Below are positions 21,276 to 31,203 of a DNA stretch of 64,000 nt, one piece after another. Every line of letters starts with the position of its first letter. The stretch's first letter is position 1. A program made the position numbers and the translations under genes. The stretch covers positions 186,001-250,000 of the forward strand of contig MEFP01000012.1 of the NCBI GenBank assembly GCA_001725155.1, read 5' to 3'. Origin of the DNA: Lysobacteraceae bacterium SCN 69-320. Lineage in GTDB: Bacteria > Pseudomonadota > Gammaproteobacteria > Xanthomonadales > Rhodanobacteraceae. The notes below the pieces were generated by a model. The model did not search any database, was not told where the DNA came from, and saw only the letters and a program-made list of their open reading frames with translations.

Positions 21276-21914
21276 AAGACTCCCCGACACGGCTGATGGG
21301 CCGGGCCTGCGCCCGTCCCGGCATCAAACGGTTGTGCCGAACTTCGGCATGAACTCAGCAGGGCTGCTTACCGTTTTTCCGGGGGGCGAACTGTCACGCC
21401 CCGGAAAATAAATTTCGGGAGCGGCGAAATCTGCCGGGGAGCAGTCCATCCCTGGCGCTCCGGCCGGCAACGCTTCATCGGGCGGGGCGAGGAATCAGCC
21501 ACCGGCCGGCGCGCGGATGCCGGCTGGGCGAGCCCGGTATCCGGCTTGTCGTCGAGGCGAGAGCCGGGCAGGGCGGCGAGGCCAGGCGCTCGCGGACGGC
21601 GGCGACGGCCCGGTGCCGGGCGGCGAGCGCGACCCGGCGGTGGTCAGGGACGCCCCGGCCGGGCCGGACAGACGAAGCCGGGCAGTCCCGCGCCGGGGGC
21701 CCGCCCGATCGCCGCTCCGGGGCGTCGCGCGAACAGAAGGTCGATCAGGTCGCCGGCAGTCCACTGCCAGCCGGCACGGTTGCCGCGCGACGGTGCGTCG
21801 ACCGGAATCGCCGCCCAGGCAACACCGACAGGCCATCGCACCCGTCTTGGCGCGCGCGCCGCGCCACGTAAGAATCCCCACTCCGCGCCAACGCGGCCCA
21901 CGAAGGAAACACCG
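21276..21914. other. Divergent intergenic region
   Basis: About 640 bases between divergent starts. Apart from the inverted repeat at 21375-21408, only GC-rich sequence with Arg/Gly/Pro-rich shadow frames is seen; no gene is supported. Confidence 0.5.
21375..21408. repeat. 10-bp inverted repeat TTTTCCGGGG / CCCCGGAAAA
   Basis: A perfect 10-bp dyad (21375-21384 and 21399-21408) with a 14-base loop, about 100 bases upstream of the 20685-21275 gene. T-tracts lie at the 5' side and A-tracts at the 3' side of the stem on both strands, so it is not a standard intrinsic terminator. It could be a regulatory binding site or an untranslated-region hairpin. Confidence 0.45.
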
Positions 21915-22442
21915 ATGCACCACGCCCTGATCCGTTCCACCGCCGGCGTCCTGCTGGGCATTCTTGCGCTGGCCGGCACCGCCGTCGGCGACTCCGCGAA
22001 GTCCCGCCTCGAGCAGCTCATGGGGCCGAAATTCCGCGAGGCGGGACTGGACCGGGCGACACCCCAGGAGATCGCAGTCCTCGAGAAATTCATGATCGAA
22101 CACGCCGGCGAACTGCGCGCGCTGACGCCGGCCTCCGATGCCGCATCGGCGTCCGCAGTCGCCGGCGCGGAACCCGCGCGCGAACGACGCGCCGAAAAGA
22201 AAGCGGCATCGACCGGCGAACGGGTATCGAGCCGCATCGCCGGCGAGTTCAAGGGCTGGCGCCCCGGTACGACGCTGACGCTGGAGAACGGGCAGCAATG
22301 GCGCGTCAGCGACGACAGCTCACTGACGGTCCCGCGCGGCCTCGACCATCCCAACGCGACGATCGAGTCGGGAATGTTCGGCAGCTGGTGGCTGCGGGTC
22401 GAGGGGTACAACACGACGGCGCGCGTGAAGCCGGCGAATTGA
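21915..22442 (+). CDS. Periplasmic hypothetical protein with C-terminal beta domain
   Basis: 175 residues from ATG 21915, preceded by GAAGGAAA. A signal peptide (residues 1-26, ending near GTAVGD) is followed by a helical charged middle with an Ala/Glu/Arg linker. The C-terminal domain of about 65 residues (GEFKGWRPGTTLTLENGQQW, then GMFGSWWLRVEGYN) resembles a recurring uncharacterised periplasmic domain of Xanthomonadales. Function unknown. It converges with ndvB. Confidence 0.8.
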   Translation: MHHALIRSTAGVLLGILALAGTAVGDSAKSRLEQLMGPKFREAGLDRATPQEIAVLEKFMIEHAGELRALTPASDAASASAVAGAEPARERRAEKKAASTGERVSSRIAGEFKGWRPGTTLTLENGQQWRVSDDSSLTVPRGLDHPNATIESGMFGSWWLRVEGYNTTARVKPAN

Positions 22443-22767
22443 GCAGACCAGTACCAAGAAATCCGGGCGGCCAACACCGCGACGCCGCCACTACATGCGC
22501 GAAATCTTCCTAATGAACGGTGATGCGCGGCGGCTCGGACCCGGCGCGAACGGCGACTTGCTGGTATTCACGCGCACGGCCGGCACGCCGGTCGCCAAGG
22601 ACGGCAGCGACACCATCCGCGACGCGTTCATCGCCGAACGCCTGACCGACGACCGCTGTTCGCCGGCGGCTTCCCGGCACCGTGAACCCGCGCCGGCGCA
22701 GGGCCAAGCTGCCCGGTGGCAGCGCTCGACGGTCACTGCGGAGATCGGCCGGAAGCGCAAGCGGCGA
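22443..22767. other. Convergent intergenic region, no clear gene
   Basis: A short plus-strand frame from 22495 (MREIFLMNGDARRLGPGANG) has no ribosome site or recognisable family and becomes Arg-rich; it is not annotated as a gene. No hairpin with a T-run was found. Confidence 0.4.
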
Positions 22768-25700
22768 TCACGCGTCCGCACGGCCGCCGACCAGGATATC
22801 GACGGCGTGCTCGGCGCCGTCGTCGACGAGGCGCAGTAGCGTGCCGCCTGCGATGAAGGTCTTCTCCGGCGCCACCACCACGGTGATGCGATACACGCTG
22901 CCGCCGTAGCGGTAGGTGCAGCGGAATCCCGGCCAGTGCGCCGGCAGGCGCGGATCGATGCGCAAGCTGTCGGCCTCGCGGCGTATGCCGAGCAGCGATT
23001 CGACGCTGAGCCGGTACATCCAGCCGGCTGAGCCGGTGTACCAGGTCCAGCCGCCACGTCCGGTATGCGGAGCAACGGCATAGACGTCGGCCGCGATCAC
23101 GTAGGGCTCCACTTGATATCTGCTCACGCCTGCGGGTGTGAGCGCGTGGCGTACCGGGTTGATCATGTCGTACAGCTGCCAGGCCGCTTCGGTGCGGCCT
23201 GCCTCCACCTGCGCCATGGCTGCCCAGACCGCCGCATGCGTGTACTGGCCGCCGTTCTCGCGCACGCCCGGCACGTAGCCGCGAATGTAGCCGGGGTCGG
23301 CCCCGGCGCCGTCGAACGGCGGGTCCAGCAGCTGGATCAGCTGTGCCTGCGGTTTCACCAGATGCGCCTGCAGCGCGTCGAGCGCCTGCGCGACCCGCCC
23401 GTCCGGCGCGGCGCCGGACAGCACCGCCCAGCTCTGCGCGATCGAGTCGATGCGGCATTCGGCATTCGCGGCGGAGCCCAGCGGCGTGCCGTCGTCGAAA
23501 TACGCGCGCCGGTACCAGGCGCCGTCCCAGCCGCTGGTTTCGAGGCTGACGCGCAGCTGCGCGGCGCTGTCGCGGCAGCGCGCGGCGAACGTTGCGTCGC
23601 CGCGGGCGAGCGCCAGCGGCGCGAAGTCCAGCAGCACGCGATGCAGGAAGAAGCCCAGCCATACGCTTTCGCCCCGGCCATCGGGACCGACGTTGTTCAT
23701 GCCGTCGTTCCAGTCGCCGCTGCCGATCAGCGGCAGCCCGTGCGGCCCCAGACGCAGGCCTTGGTCGATCGCGCGCACGCAGTGGTCGTACAGCGGCAGC
23801 GGCGTGTCCCAGCGCAGGGGCAGGTCGTAGTAGGACTCCTCGTCCCGGTTGAGCGCGCGCCCGTCGAGAAAGGTTTCCGTCGCGTCGAGCACGGCGGCAT
23901 CGCCGCTGCAGGCGATGTAGCGGCAGGTCGCCAGCGGCAGCCACAGATAGTCGTCGGAACAACGCGTACGCACGCCGCGCCCGGCCGGCGGATGCCACCA
24001 GTGCTGCACGTCGCCCTCCTTGAACTGGCGCGCGGCGCACAGCAGCAGCTGCGAGCGCAGCAGTTGCGGCGCGGCATGCACCAGCGCCATCGCATCCTGC
24101 AGCTGGTCGCGGAAACCGAAGGCGCCGCCCGACTGGTAGTAACCGCTGCGCCCCCACAGGCGGCAGGCGATGACCTGATAGACCAGCCAGCCGTTGACCA
24201 GGGCATCGAGCGAGGAATCCGGCGTCTGCACCTCGACCGCGCCGAGCAGGTGGCGCCACTGGCTGGCGACATCGGCGAACGCGCTGCGCGCGACACCGGT
24301 CCTGCGCAGGCGCTGCACCAGCGCATTGGCGGCTTCGGCGCTGGCCGCAGTGCCAAGGCGGAAAATGATCTCGCGCGACTGGCCGTCGGCCAGATCGAGC
24401 GGGATCTGGATCGCGCCGCAGGGGTCCATCAGCGCGCCGACGCGGCCCGACAGGCGCGTGCGCTCCATCGCCGCGGGGCGGGCCAGGTTGCCGTTGCGCC
24501 CGATGAATTCCAGACGGTCGCCGGTCAGCGTGCGCGCGGGCTCGTCGACATCGAAGAACGACACCCACTCGCCGAATTCCGGATGAAAAGAGTTGCGGGC
24601 AAACAGCGCACCGCTGTGAGGGTCGAGCTCGGTGACGACGTGCATCGCCGACTTCGCCGGCAGATCGCCGAGCACCCACTGGACATAGCCGGTCACCGAC
24701 AGCGTACGGCGCCGGCCCGACGCGTTGCGCACGCGCAGCACGAAGAACTTCACCGCGGCGTCGGCAGCCACATAGACGCGCAGCTCGCTCAGTATCCCGT
24801 CTTCGGCATGCTCGAACGCGCTGTAGCCGAAACCGTGCCGGGTGACGTAGTTGCCCGTGCCGCGCGCGGGCAGCAGGGTCGGTGACCAGTAGCGGCCGCT
24901 GTCCTCATCGCGCAGATAGAAGGCTTCGCCGGCGCCGTCGCCGAGCGGATCGTTGTGCCAGGGCGTCAGGCGGTACTCGTGCGCGTTGCTGCGCCAGGTA
25001 TAGCCGGTACCGGCTTCCGACACGACGCAGCCGAAGTCCGGATTCGCGATGACGTTCGCCCAGGGCATGGGCGTGGCCTCGCCGGGACGGCTGACGATGA
25101 CGTATTCGCGCGCGTCGGCGGAATAGCCGCCGTGACCGTTGTAGAAGACGAGCGCGGGTTCGGCCGCAGGCGGGGAAGCCGGCGGCGCGGCGCGGTCGGC
25201 CCCGCTCGGAAGCAGGCGCGGCACCAGGGCTTCGGCGGCCGAGCGCCGCCGCAGATGTTCGCCGAGCCCGCCCTTGCGGTCATCGAAGACGATACGCGCC
25301 ACGGCCAGCAGCAGCAGGCGGTCCTCGTGCGAGATCTGCTCGCCGGCGCGCACGAAGATGCCGCCGGGCCGGTCGAGCAGGCTGGATTCCACGCTGGCGG
25401 CGACGATTCCCATCAGCGCGTCGCGCAGGTCCACCCGGTAGCCGGCACGCTCCTCGTTCCAGATGACGAGGTCCGCGGCCAGCCCCTTCATGCGCAGGTA
25501 GGCGTGCGCCTGCACGGCTTCGCGCGCCAGCGCCAGATTGGCCATGTCGCTGATCTGCACCAGCAGGATCGGCAGATCCCCGGAGATCGCGTGTGCCCAC
25601 AGGCCCGGCTGACCGCGCCGGTTGCGCAGCACCAGCTGTGCATCGGCGCGCAGCGAGGGATGGCTGTAGAGCAGGCGTCCGGCCAGGCGCGCATACGTCT

Positions 25701-28700
25701 GCGCCTGAGCTTCGCTGATATTGAGCTGGCGCAGCGACATCTGGCTGTGCGTCCAGGCGAGGTCCACGACGCGATCCGCCAGACGACGGTCGCGGTACTT
25801 GTCCGCCAGCAGCAGGCAGTGTTCGCGATTCGTGCCGACGCCGATGACCAGGTCGATCTGCGCCGTCGCCTCGGGTGCCAGGCGAATGCGATGACGGATC
25901 GCGACGATCGGATCGAGCACCGAGCCGTCGGTGCCCGACAGTACGGCGTCGTCGTCCAGCGCGGCCGGGGAAGTCGTGTCCCGGCGGCGGCCGATGAAGA
26001 GGGCGCGGTCGGTTTCGTAGGACACGGCAAGGCTATCGCCTTCGCGCACGACCAGCAGGTGAACCAGCCAGGGCGGCGTATCGCGCCGGTCACGCGGCCG
26101 GCGCGAGCACAGGATCGCATTGCGCGTCGCAATGATCTCGGTCTGGACGAACAGCTTGCTGAAGGCCGGATGCAGGCTGTCGGCGATGGCCGGCGCCAGC
26201 ACGACTTCCGCATAGCTCGTGAATTCGACCACGCGTTCGGTGGCCGACAGGTTGGTGATGCGGGTGCGGCGCAGTTCGATGTCGTCCTCGGGCGACACGA
26301 CGATTTCGGTATGCGTCTCCCAATCGCCGTGGCGGCGTCGGTATTCGACGCAGGCTTCGGTGAAGGTTGCCGTATAGGTTTCGTCGGGACGCAGCGTGGG
26401 CTGGAACGCGGTGGACCAGACCTCCCCGCTGTTCACGTCACGCAGATAGGCGTAGCAGCCCCAGGCGTCGCGCGTCGGGTCCTCGCGCCAGCGGGTGAGC
26501 GCAATGTCGTGCCAGCGGCTGTAGCCGCCGCCGGCGCTGGTCAGCATGACCTGGTAGCGGCCGTTGGACAGCAGCTGTACCGCCGGAGAATCCGGATCGG
26601 GCCGGTCGAAGACGCGCAGCGGTACCGAAGGCGTATCGGCCGGCTGACGCACGTCGACGAGACGCGGATCGCTGGCTGGCTGTCCGCTGGCGCGCGGCAC
26701 GCGCTCCTGCAGCAGCAGCAGGGCGGACTGCACCTGCGGATCGGCCTCGAAGCGGCGCTGCATCGGCCGGTCCAGCAGGACATGTGCCAGCGCCAGCAGG
26801 GTCATGCCCTGGTGATGCGCCATGTAGGAACGAACGACAGCCTGCGATTGCCCGGGCGGCAGCCGCGCCGCGGTGTAGTCGATCGCTTCGTAGTAGCCGT
26901 AGATGCCGAGCCAGCCCAGGTCGCGCAGGCGCTGCAGGTTGGCTGCCGCGGCTTCGGGCGCGGCCAGCAAGGCCAGGGCGGAGGCGTAGGGCGCGATCAC
27001 GAGTTCCTGCGCCAGGCCGCGCTGCAGCCCCAGGCCCGGCACGCCGAAAGCGCGGTACTGGTAGGTGTTGGCCGCATCGGTGAGGTTGTAGCCGCACTCC
27101 GATACGCCCCAGGGCACGCCGCGCTCACGGCCGTAAGCGATCTGACGCGCGACCGCGGCGCGGGCCGTATGGGCCAGCAGCGAGCCCGGATACGCCGGCA
27201 TCACGAGGTTCGGCATCAGGTATTCAAACATCGAGCCGCTCCAGGACAGCAGCACCGGCGCGCCGCCGGTCTGCATCAGCAGACGACCCAGCGAGAACCA
27301 GCCGCGGATCGGAATGCGGCCCTGCGCAATGGCGACGAAGATCCCCAGCCGCGCCTCCGAGGCGAGCAGGTCGTAATAGCCGTTGTCGCGCCGGTGATCG
27401 GTGACGTTGAAGCCGATGCAGAACAGGTCGCGCGTGTGGTCGTACAGGAATTCGTAGTCGAGCACCGCGAACTGCGCGGCGCGCTCGGCGAGAACGCGCA
27501 GCCGCTCCGCCTGATCCGCCGCCGGCCCGGCGTCCAGCTCCGCCTCGGCATCGGCGCACTGCAGGGCAAGACTGCGCGCCCAGCCCGCCGGTTCGGCCTC
27601 CGTCGACGCGGCGGCCAGCCATTGCGCCTGGTCGTACAGTGTGCGCAGCGCCCTGCGCACGGCGTTGTCGTCGACCGCAGCAGCCGCCGCTGCGATGCCA
27701 TCGGCGAGCGCGACAGGGGCCGGTGCCGGCAGCAGGCCGCGCAGCACCGTCGCAGTGTCGACCGCGCCGCGCAGCAACTGCGATGGCGACGGCGTAGTGG
27801 CAACCAGCGCCAGCAGGCCCTGGCGCAGAGTCAGCAGATGCCCGGCGAAATTGCCGCTGTCGACCGTGGACACGTAGCGTGGCTGCAGCGGCGCCAGCGT
27901 GCGCGTGTCGTACCAGTTGTACAGATGGCCGCGGTAGCGCTCCAGACGATCCAGCGAATCGAACGCGGCCTCCAGGCGCTCGATCAGGCGCAGGCGTACC
28001 AGATAGCCGAAGTCGTGGGCGGCCAAGGTCGCCAGCAGGCCCAGGCCGATATTGGTCGGCGACGTACGGTGCGCCACCAGGCCGCCGGGCTGTTCCTGAA
28101 AGTTGTCCGGCGCCAGCCAGTTGTCGTCGGGACCGGCGAACTGCTCGAAGTAACGCCAGGTGCGGCGCGCGACGTCGCGCAGCGCGGGAACCTGGCGCGC
28201 ATCCAGAGGCGTCTCGTCCGGCCGCGGCGGGCGGCTCGCGAACCAGGCGGCGAGCGGCGCGATCAGCCACAGCGCGAGGAAGGGCAGCGCGACCGCCATC
28301 GCGGCGGGCTGATACAGCGCGACGGCGACGCCGGCCATGAGGGCCGAAGCCGGCGCGATGGCCATGCGCCGCAGGAAACTGCCGAAACCATCGCCGCCGC
28401 GGCGCTGGACAGCACTGGAAGGCACCCATTCCAGCAGTCGGCGCCGCGAGACATGGCTGCGCCACAGCGTGCGCAGTATGGCATCGAGCGAAACGCCGGC
28501 CTCGTAGGGCAGGCACAGCAGCGTGAACGCGATCTGCCCGAAGCGGCGCGCAGCATTGTGCAATACCAGCCGCAGGTGTTGCGTCCAGGAGGCGTCGGCC
28601 GACTTGCGCGCGGTCGCCAGCAGCGTTTCCACCGCAACCGGCAGCAGGGTCAGAAACATCAGGCAGGCAGTCCAGCGGGCCGGTGCGGCGAGACCGGTCC

Positions 28701-31203
28701 AGGCCAGGATCAGCAGCAGGAACAGCGTCGGAGCCACGAGGCTGCGGCGCAGGTTGTCGAAGATCTTCCAGCGCGCCAATGCCGGCAGCGGATTGCGTTC
28801 ATGGCTCCCGTCGGCCAACGGCACGCGCGGCCACAGCCAGGGAGCCAGCTGCCAGTCGCCGCGGATCCAGCGCTGCCGGCGCTTCATGTCCGCGGCATAG
28901 CTCTGCGGAAAACTCTCGAACACGGCCAGATCGCTCGTGAGGCCGGAACGGGCATAGCAGCCTTCGAGCATGTCGTGGCTCAGGATGCGGTTGTCCGGCA
29001 TGCGCCCGCCCAGGGCACGCTCGAACGCATCGACGTCGTAGATGCCCTTGCCGGTGAAGGACCCCTCGCCGAAGAGATCCTGGTACGCGTCGGAAACGGC
29101 GCGCGTGTACGGGTCCAGGCCCAGGTCGCCGCCGAACAGGGCGGCGTAGGCCGAGGCGCCGGCCGGCGGCAAGGTCGTGGCGACGCGCGGCTGCAGGATG
29201 CCGTAGCCGGCGATCACGCGCTCGCCGTGCGCATCGAATTGCGCGTGATTGAGCGGATGATGCAAGGTCGCTACCAGCTCCTGTGCGACATCGTGCGGCA
29301 GCCGCGTGTCCGCATCGAGCGTGACGACGTAGCGCACGGCGAGCAAGCGCTCGGCCGGGCCGACGATGTGCGAGAAGCGCCCGGCGCCGCGGCCGCGCAG
29401 CAGCGCGTTGAGATCGCCGAGCTTGCCGCGTTTGCGCTCCTCGCCCATCCACACGGCTTCGCTCGGGTTCCAGCGGCGCGGCCGGTGCAGCAGATAGAAC
29501 ACCGTGCCGCCGGCATCGGCATAGAGCCGGTTGAGGCGCTCGATGCCGGCGACGGCGGCGGCGAGAATGGTCGCGTCGTCCGGGCAGTGTTCGGATGCCG
29601 AGTCGGGAAAATCGGTCAGCAGCGCGAAATGCAGGTTCGCCTGGCGGTTGGCGAGGTAGCGGATCTCGAGATCATCGACATCGCCCTGGGCCGATTCGGC
29701 GTCGGCCAGGAGGGTGGGCACGACGACGAGCGTCGAGGCCTCCGGCGGCAAGCCCAGCGAATAGTCCATGCGCGGCAGCGCCTGCGGCGAGGCCAGGTGA
29801 GCCGCAAGCCAGTTGACCAGGCTGACACTGAGCTGGCTGGCGATCACAGCAAGCAGCGCAACGACTCCGCAGCGGCCGATGAACGCGGCAGGCAGCGGCA
29901 GCCAGGCCGCCGCCATGCCGGTCAGGACGGCCGTGAGCACTGCAATCGCACCGACGTAGGTCCGTACCGGCAGGTGGTGCGGTGTCGGGCGCAAACCGCA
30001 GCGCCGTTGCAGCGCCGCGCGTCCGGCGCCGACGAGGTAATAACCGACGTGCGCCTGTGGCGTGCCGACGGCGGCCCCGGCGGCCCCGGCGGCCAGCGCG
30101 ACAGCGGCATCGGCGACATCGGCTTCGGTCTTGCCGGCCTTGCGTGCGAAGCGTTCGACCGCGTGGCGGTAGCCGTCGCGGGTGGCGAAGTCCATGCGCG
30201 CGTAGACCTGGGCCGGATCGCTGGCCAGGATCGCTTCGATATCGCTCAGACCCTCGACGAAGCTGCGCCAGTCGGTGGACAGCAGCAGGCGCAGGCTGCC
30301 GATGCTGTTGCTCACGGACATCTGATCGGCGGCCTGCTGCTGGTGCTCGGACTGCACCAGCTGTTCGATGGTCACGCCGTCCTCCGCCAGCCGCTGGGCG
30401 AGCCAGGAGACGGGCAGGGCGAGCGACGCGCTCTGACCGAGCAGCCGTTGCATCAGCTCCGCCACGAACGAGGCGCTCGCCGGTGGATCCGAACGGGCCA
30501 TGTCGGCGACGGCAAGGATCAGGCTCTTGGGATCGTAGGCGACGATGTCCGCCATGCGCTCGCCCCAGTCGGCGGCGAGGTCGCGGTGCCGGCGGTCCTG
30601 CGCCACGCGGGTGGCGACGCGGCGCAGGTTCTCGATCAGGGCGAGCCGCAGCATGATGGGTATCGCCCACAGTTCGCCGAGCGTCAACGGCGCGACGCGC
30701 TGATAGGCGGCGACGAAGCGGTGCAGGGTTTCCGGATCGAAGCGGCCGTCGCCGTGGGAGATCGCGTTGAGCGCGATGTCGTAGATGCGCGGCAGGTCCG
30801 CCGACACGCCGTTGGTCAGACGCGGCAATTGCCGGTTGTAGTCCTTGGGAAAATGGCGCATGGCCGTGCGCACGTGTTCGTCGACCAGATAGTAGTTGTC
30901 GAGCAGCCACTCGCTGGCCGGCGTGACGCGGCGCCTTTCCCGGATTGCCGCAGTGATCAGCGCACAGGTATCGGCGAGCACGGCGGCGTTGTCTGCCAGG
31001 CGCGGCAACAGCCGGTTCGGCGCAGGACCATGCTGTATGCGATGGAACGCCGCGAGCGCCGTGCCGTGCTCTTCCATCTGCTCGGCGCTGAAAAGTTCCG
31101 CCCGCAGCGGCGGCTCGATGCCGGCTTCAGGCCGGAAATCGCGCGCCGGCGCGCGCAGTGCGGAGCGTAGCCATATGCCCAGCGCGGCCAGGGCTTTCGT
31201 CAT
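22768..31203 (-). CDS. ndvB: Cyclic beta-(1,2)-glucan synthase NdvB/Cgs
   Basis: 2811 residues from ATG 31203 (a GTG nine bases upstream is possible), the size expected for NdvB/Cgs. The inner-membrane enzyme polymerises UDP-glucose into beta-1,2-glucan, trims it and cyclises it for the periplasm. The N-terminal GT84 part contains transmembrane helices and a TLDADTRLPHD metal site near residue 628. A glucoamylase-like domain with GSMFEYLMP lies around 1320. The C-terminal half is GH94-like, with LPLIGSGDWNDGMN around residue 2500 carrying the phosphorylase catalytic Asp. All three modules look complete. It is monocistronic, with no nearby exporter gene (ndvA) in the window. Cyclic glucans serve in osmoadaptation, biofilm and host interaction. 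Confidence 0.96.
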   Translation of the reverse strand: MTKALAALGIWLRSALRAPARDFRPEAGIEPPLRAELFSAEQMEEHGTALAAFHRIQHGPAPNRLLPRLADNAAVLADTCALITAAIRERRRVTPASEWLLDNYYLVDEHVRTAMRHFPKDYNRQLPRLTNGVSADLPRIYDIALNAISHGDGRFDPETLHRFVAAYQRVAPLTLGELWAIPIMLRLALIENLRRVATRVAQDRRHRDLAADWGERMADIVAYDPKSLILAVADMARSDPPASASFVAELMQRLLGQSASLALPVSWLAQRLAEDGVTIEQLVQSEHQQQAADQMSVSNSIGSLRLLLSTDWRSFVEGLSDIEAILASDPAQVYARMDFATRDGYRHAVERFARKAGKTEADVADAAVALAAGAAGAAVGTPQAHVGYYLVGAGRAALQRRCGLRPTPHHLPVRTYVGAIAVLTAVLTGMAAAWLPLPAAFIGRCGVVALLAVIASQLSVSLVNWLAAHLASPQALPRMDYSLGLPPEASTLVVVPTLLADAESAQGDVDDLEIRYLANRQANLHFALLTDFPDSASEHCPDDATILAAAVAGIERLNRLYADAGGTVFYLLHRPRRWNPSEAVWMGEERKRGKLGDLNALLRGRGAGRFSHIVGPAERLLAVRYVVTLDADTRLPHDVAQELVATLHHPLNHAQFDAHGERVIAGYGILQPRVATTLPPAGASAYAALFGGDLGLDPYTRAVSDAYQDLFGEGSFTGKGIYDVDAFERALGGRMPDNRILSHDMLEGCYARSGLTSDLAVFESFPQSYAADMKRRQRWIRGDWQLAPWLWPRVPLADGSHERNPLPALARWKIFDNLRRSLVAPTLFLLLILAWTGLAAPARWTACLMFLTLLPVAVETLLATARKSADASWTQHLRLVLHNAARRFGQIAFTLLCLPYEAGVSLDAILRTLWRSHVSRRRLLEWVPSSAVQRRGGDGFGSFLRRMAIAPASALMAGVAVALYQPAAMAVALPFLALWLIAPLAAWFASRPPRPDETPLDARQVPALRDVARRTWRYFEQFAGPDDNWLAPDNFQEQPGGLVAHRTSPTNIGLGLLATLAAHDFGYLVRLRLIERLEAAFDSLDRLERYRGHLYNWYDTRTLAPLQPRYVSTVDSGNFAGHLLTLRQGLLALVATTPSPSQLLRGAVDTATVLRGLLPAPAPVALADGIAAAAAAVDDNAVRRALRTLYDQAQWLAAASTEAEPAGWARSLALQCADAEAELDAGPAADQAERLRVLAERAAQFAVLDYEFLYDHTRDLFCIGFNVTDHRRDNGYYDLLASEARLGIFVAIAQGRIPIRGWFSLGRLLMQTGGAPVLLSWSGSMFEYLMPNLVMPAYPGSLLAHTARAAVARQIAYGRERGVPWGVSECGYNLTDAANTYQYRAFGVPGLGLQRGLAQELVIAPYASALALLAAPEAAAANLQRLRDLGWLGIYGYYEAIDYTAARLPPGQSQAVVRSYMAHHQGMTLLALAHVLLDRPMQRRFEADPQVQSALLLLQERVPRASGQPASDPRLVDVRQPADTPSVPLRVFDRPDPDSPAVQLLSNGRYQVMLTSAGGGYSRWHDIALTRWREDPTRDAWGCYAYLRDVNSGEVWSTAFQPTLRPDETYTATFTEACVEYRRRHGDWETHTEIVVSPEDDIELRRTRITNLSATERVVEFTSYAEVVLAPAIADSLHPAFSKLFVQTEIIATRNAILCSRRPRDRRDTPPWLVHLLVVREGDSLAVSYETDRALFIGRRRDTTSPAALDDDAVLSGTDGSVLDPIVAIRHRIRLAPEATAQIDLVIGVGTNREHCLLLADKYRDRRLADRVVDLAWTHSQMSLRQLNISEAQAQTYARLAGRLLYSHPSLRADAQLVLRNRRGQPGLWAHAISGDLPILLVQISDMANLALAREAVQAHAYLRMKGLAADLVIWNEERAGYRVDLRDALMGIVAASVESSLLDRPGGIFVRAGEQISHEDRLLLLAVARIVFDDRKGGLGEHLRRRSAAEALVPRLLPSGADRAAPPASPPAAEPALVFYNGHGGYSADAREYVIVSRPGEATPMPWANVIANPDFGCVVSEAGTGYTWRSNAHEYRLTPWHNDPLGDGAGEAFYLRDEDSGRYWSPTLLPARGTGNYVTRHGFGYSAFEHAEDGILSELRVYVAADAAVKFFVLRVRNASGRRRTLSVTGYVQWVLGDLPAKSAMHVVTELDPHSGALFARNSFHPEFGEWVSFFDVDEPARTLTGDRLEFIGRNGNLARPAAMERTRLSGRVGALMDPCGAIQIPLDLADGQSREIIFRLGTAASAEAANALVQRLRRTGVARSAFADVASQWRHLLGAVEVQTPDSSLDALVNGWLVYQVIACRLWGRSGYYQSGGAFGFRDQLQDAMALVHAAPQLLRSQLLLCAARQFKEGDVQHWWHPPAGRGVRTRCSDDYLWLPLATCRYIACSGDAAVLDATETFLDGRALNRDEESYYDLPLRWDTPLPLYDHCVRAIDQGLRLGPHGLPLIGSGDWNDGMNNVGPDGRGESVWLGFFLHRVLLDFAPLALARGDATFAARCRDSAAQLRVSLETSGWDGAWYRRAYFDDGTPLGSAANAECRIDSIAQSWAVLSGAAPDGRVAQALDALQAHLVKPQAQLIQLLDPPFDGAGADPGYIRGYVPGVRENGGQYTHAAVWAAMAQVEAGRTEAAWQLYDMINPVRHALTPAGVSRYQVEPYVIAADVYAVAPHTGRGGWTWYTGSAGWMYRLSVESLLGIRREADSLRIDPRLPAHWPGFRCTYRYGGSVYRITVVVAPEKTFIAGGTLLRLVDDGAEHAVDILVGGRADA

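Noticed and set aside
22495-22839. A short plus-strand frame between the periplasmic protein gene and ndvB
   Set aside because: No ribosome site, no recognised family, and it runs into the antisense of ndvB.
24955-31170. A 2071-codon open frame antisense to ndvB
   Set aside because: Gln/Arg/Val-rich composition with no domains; the sense strand encodes a complete NdvB with all catalytic motifs.
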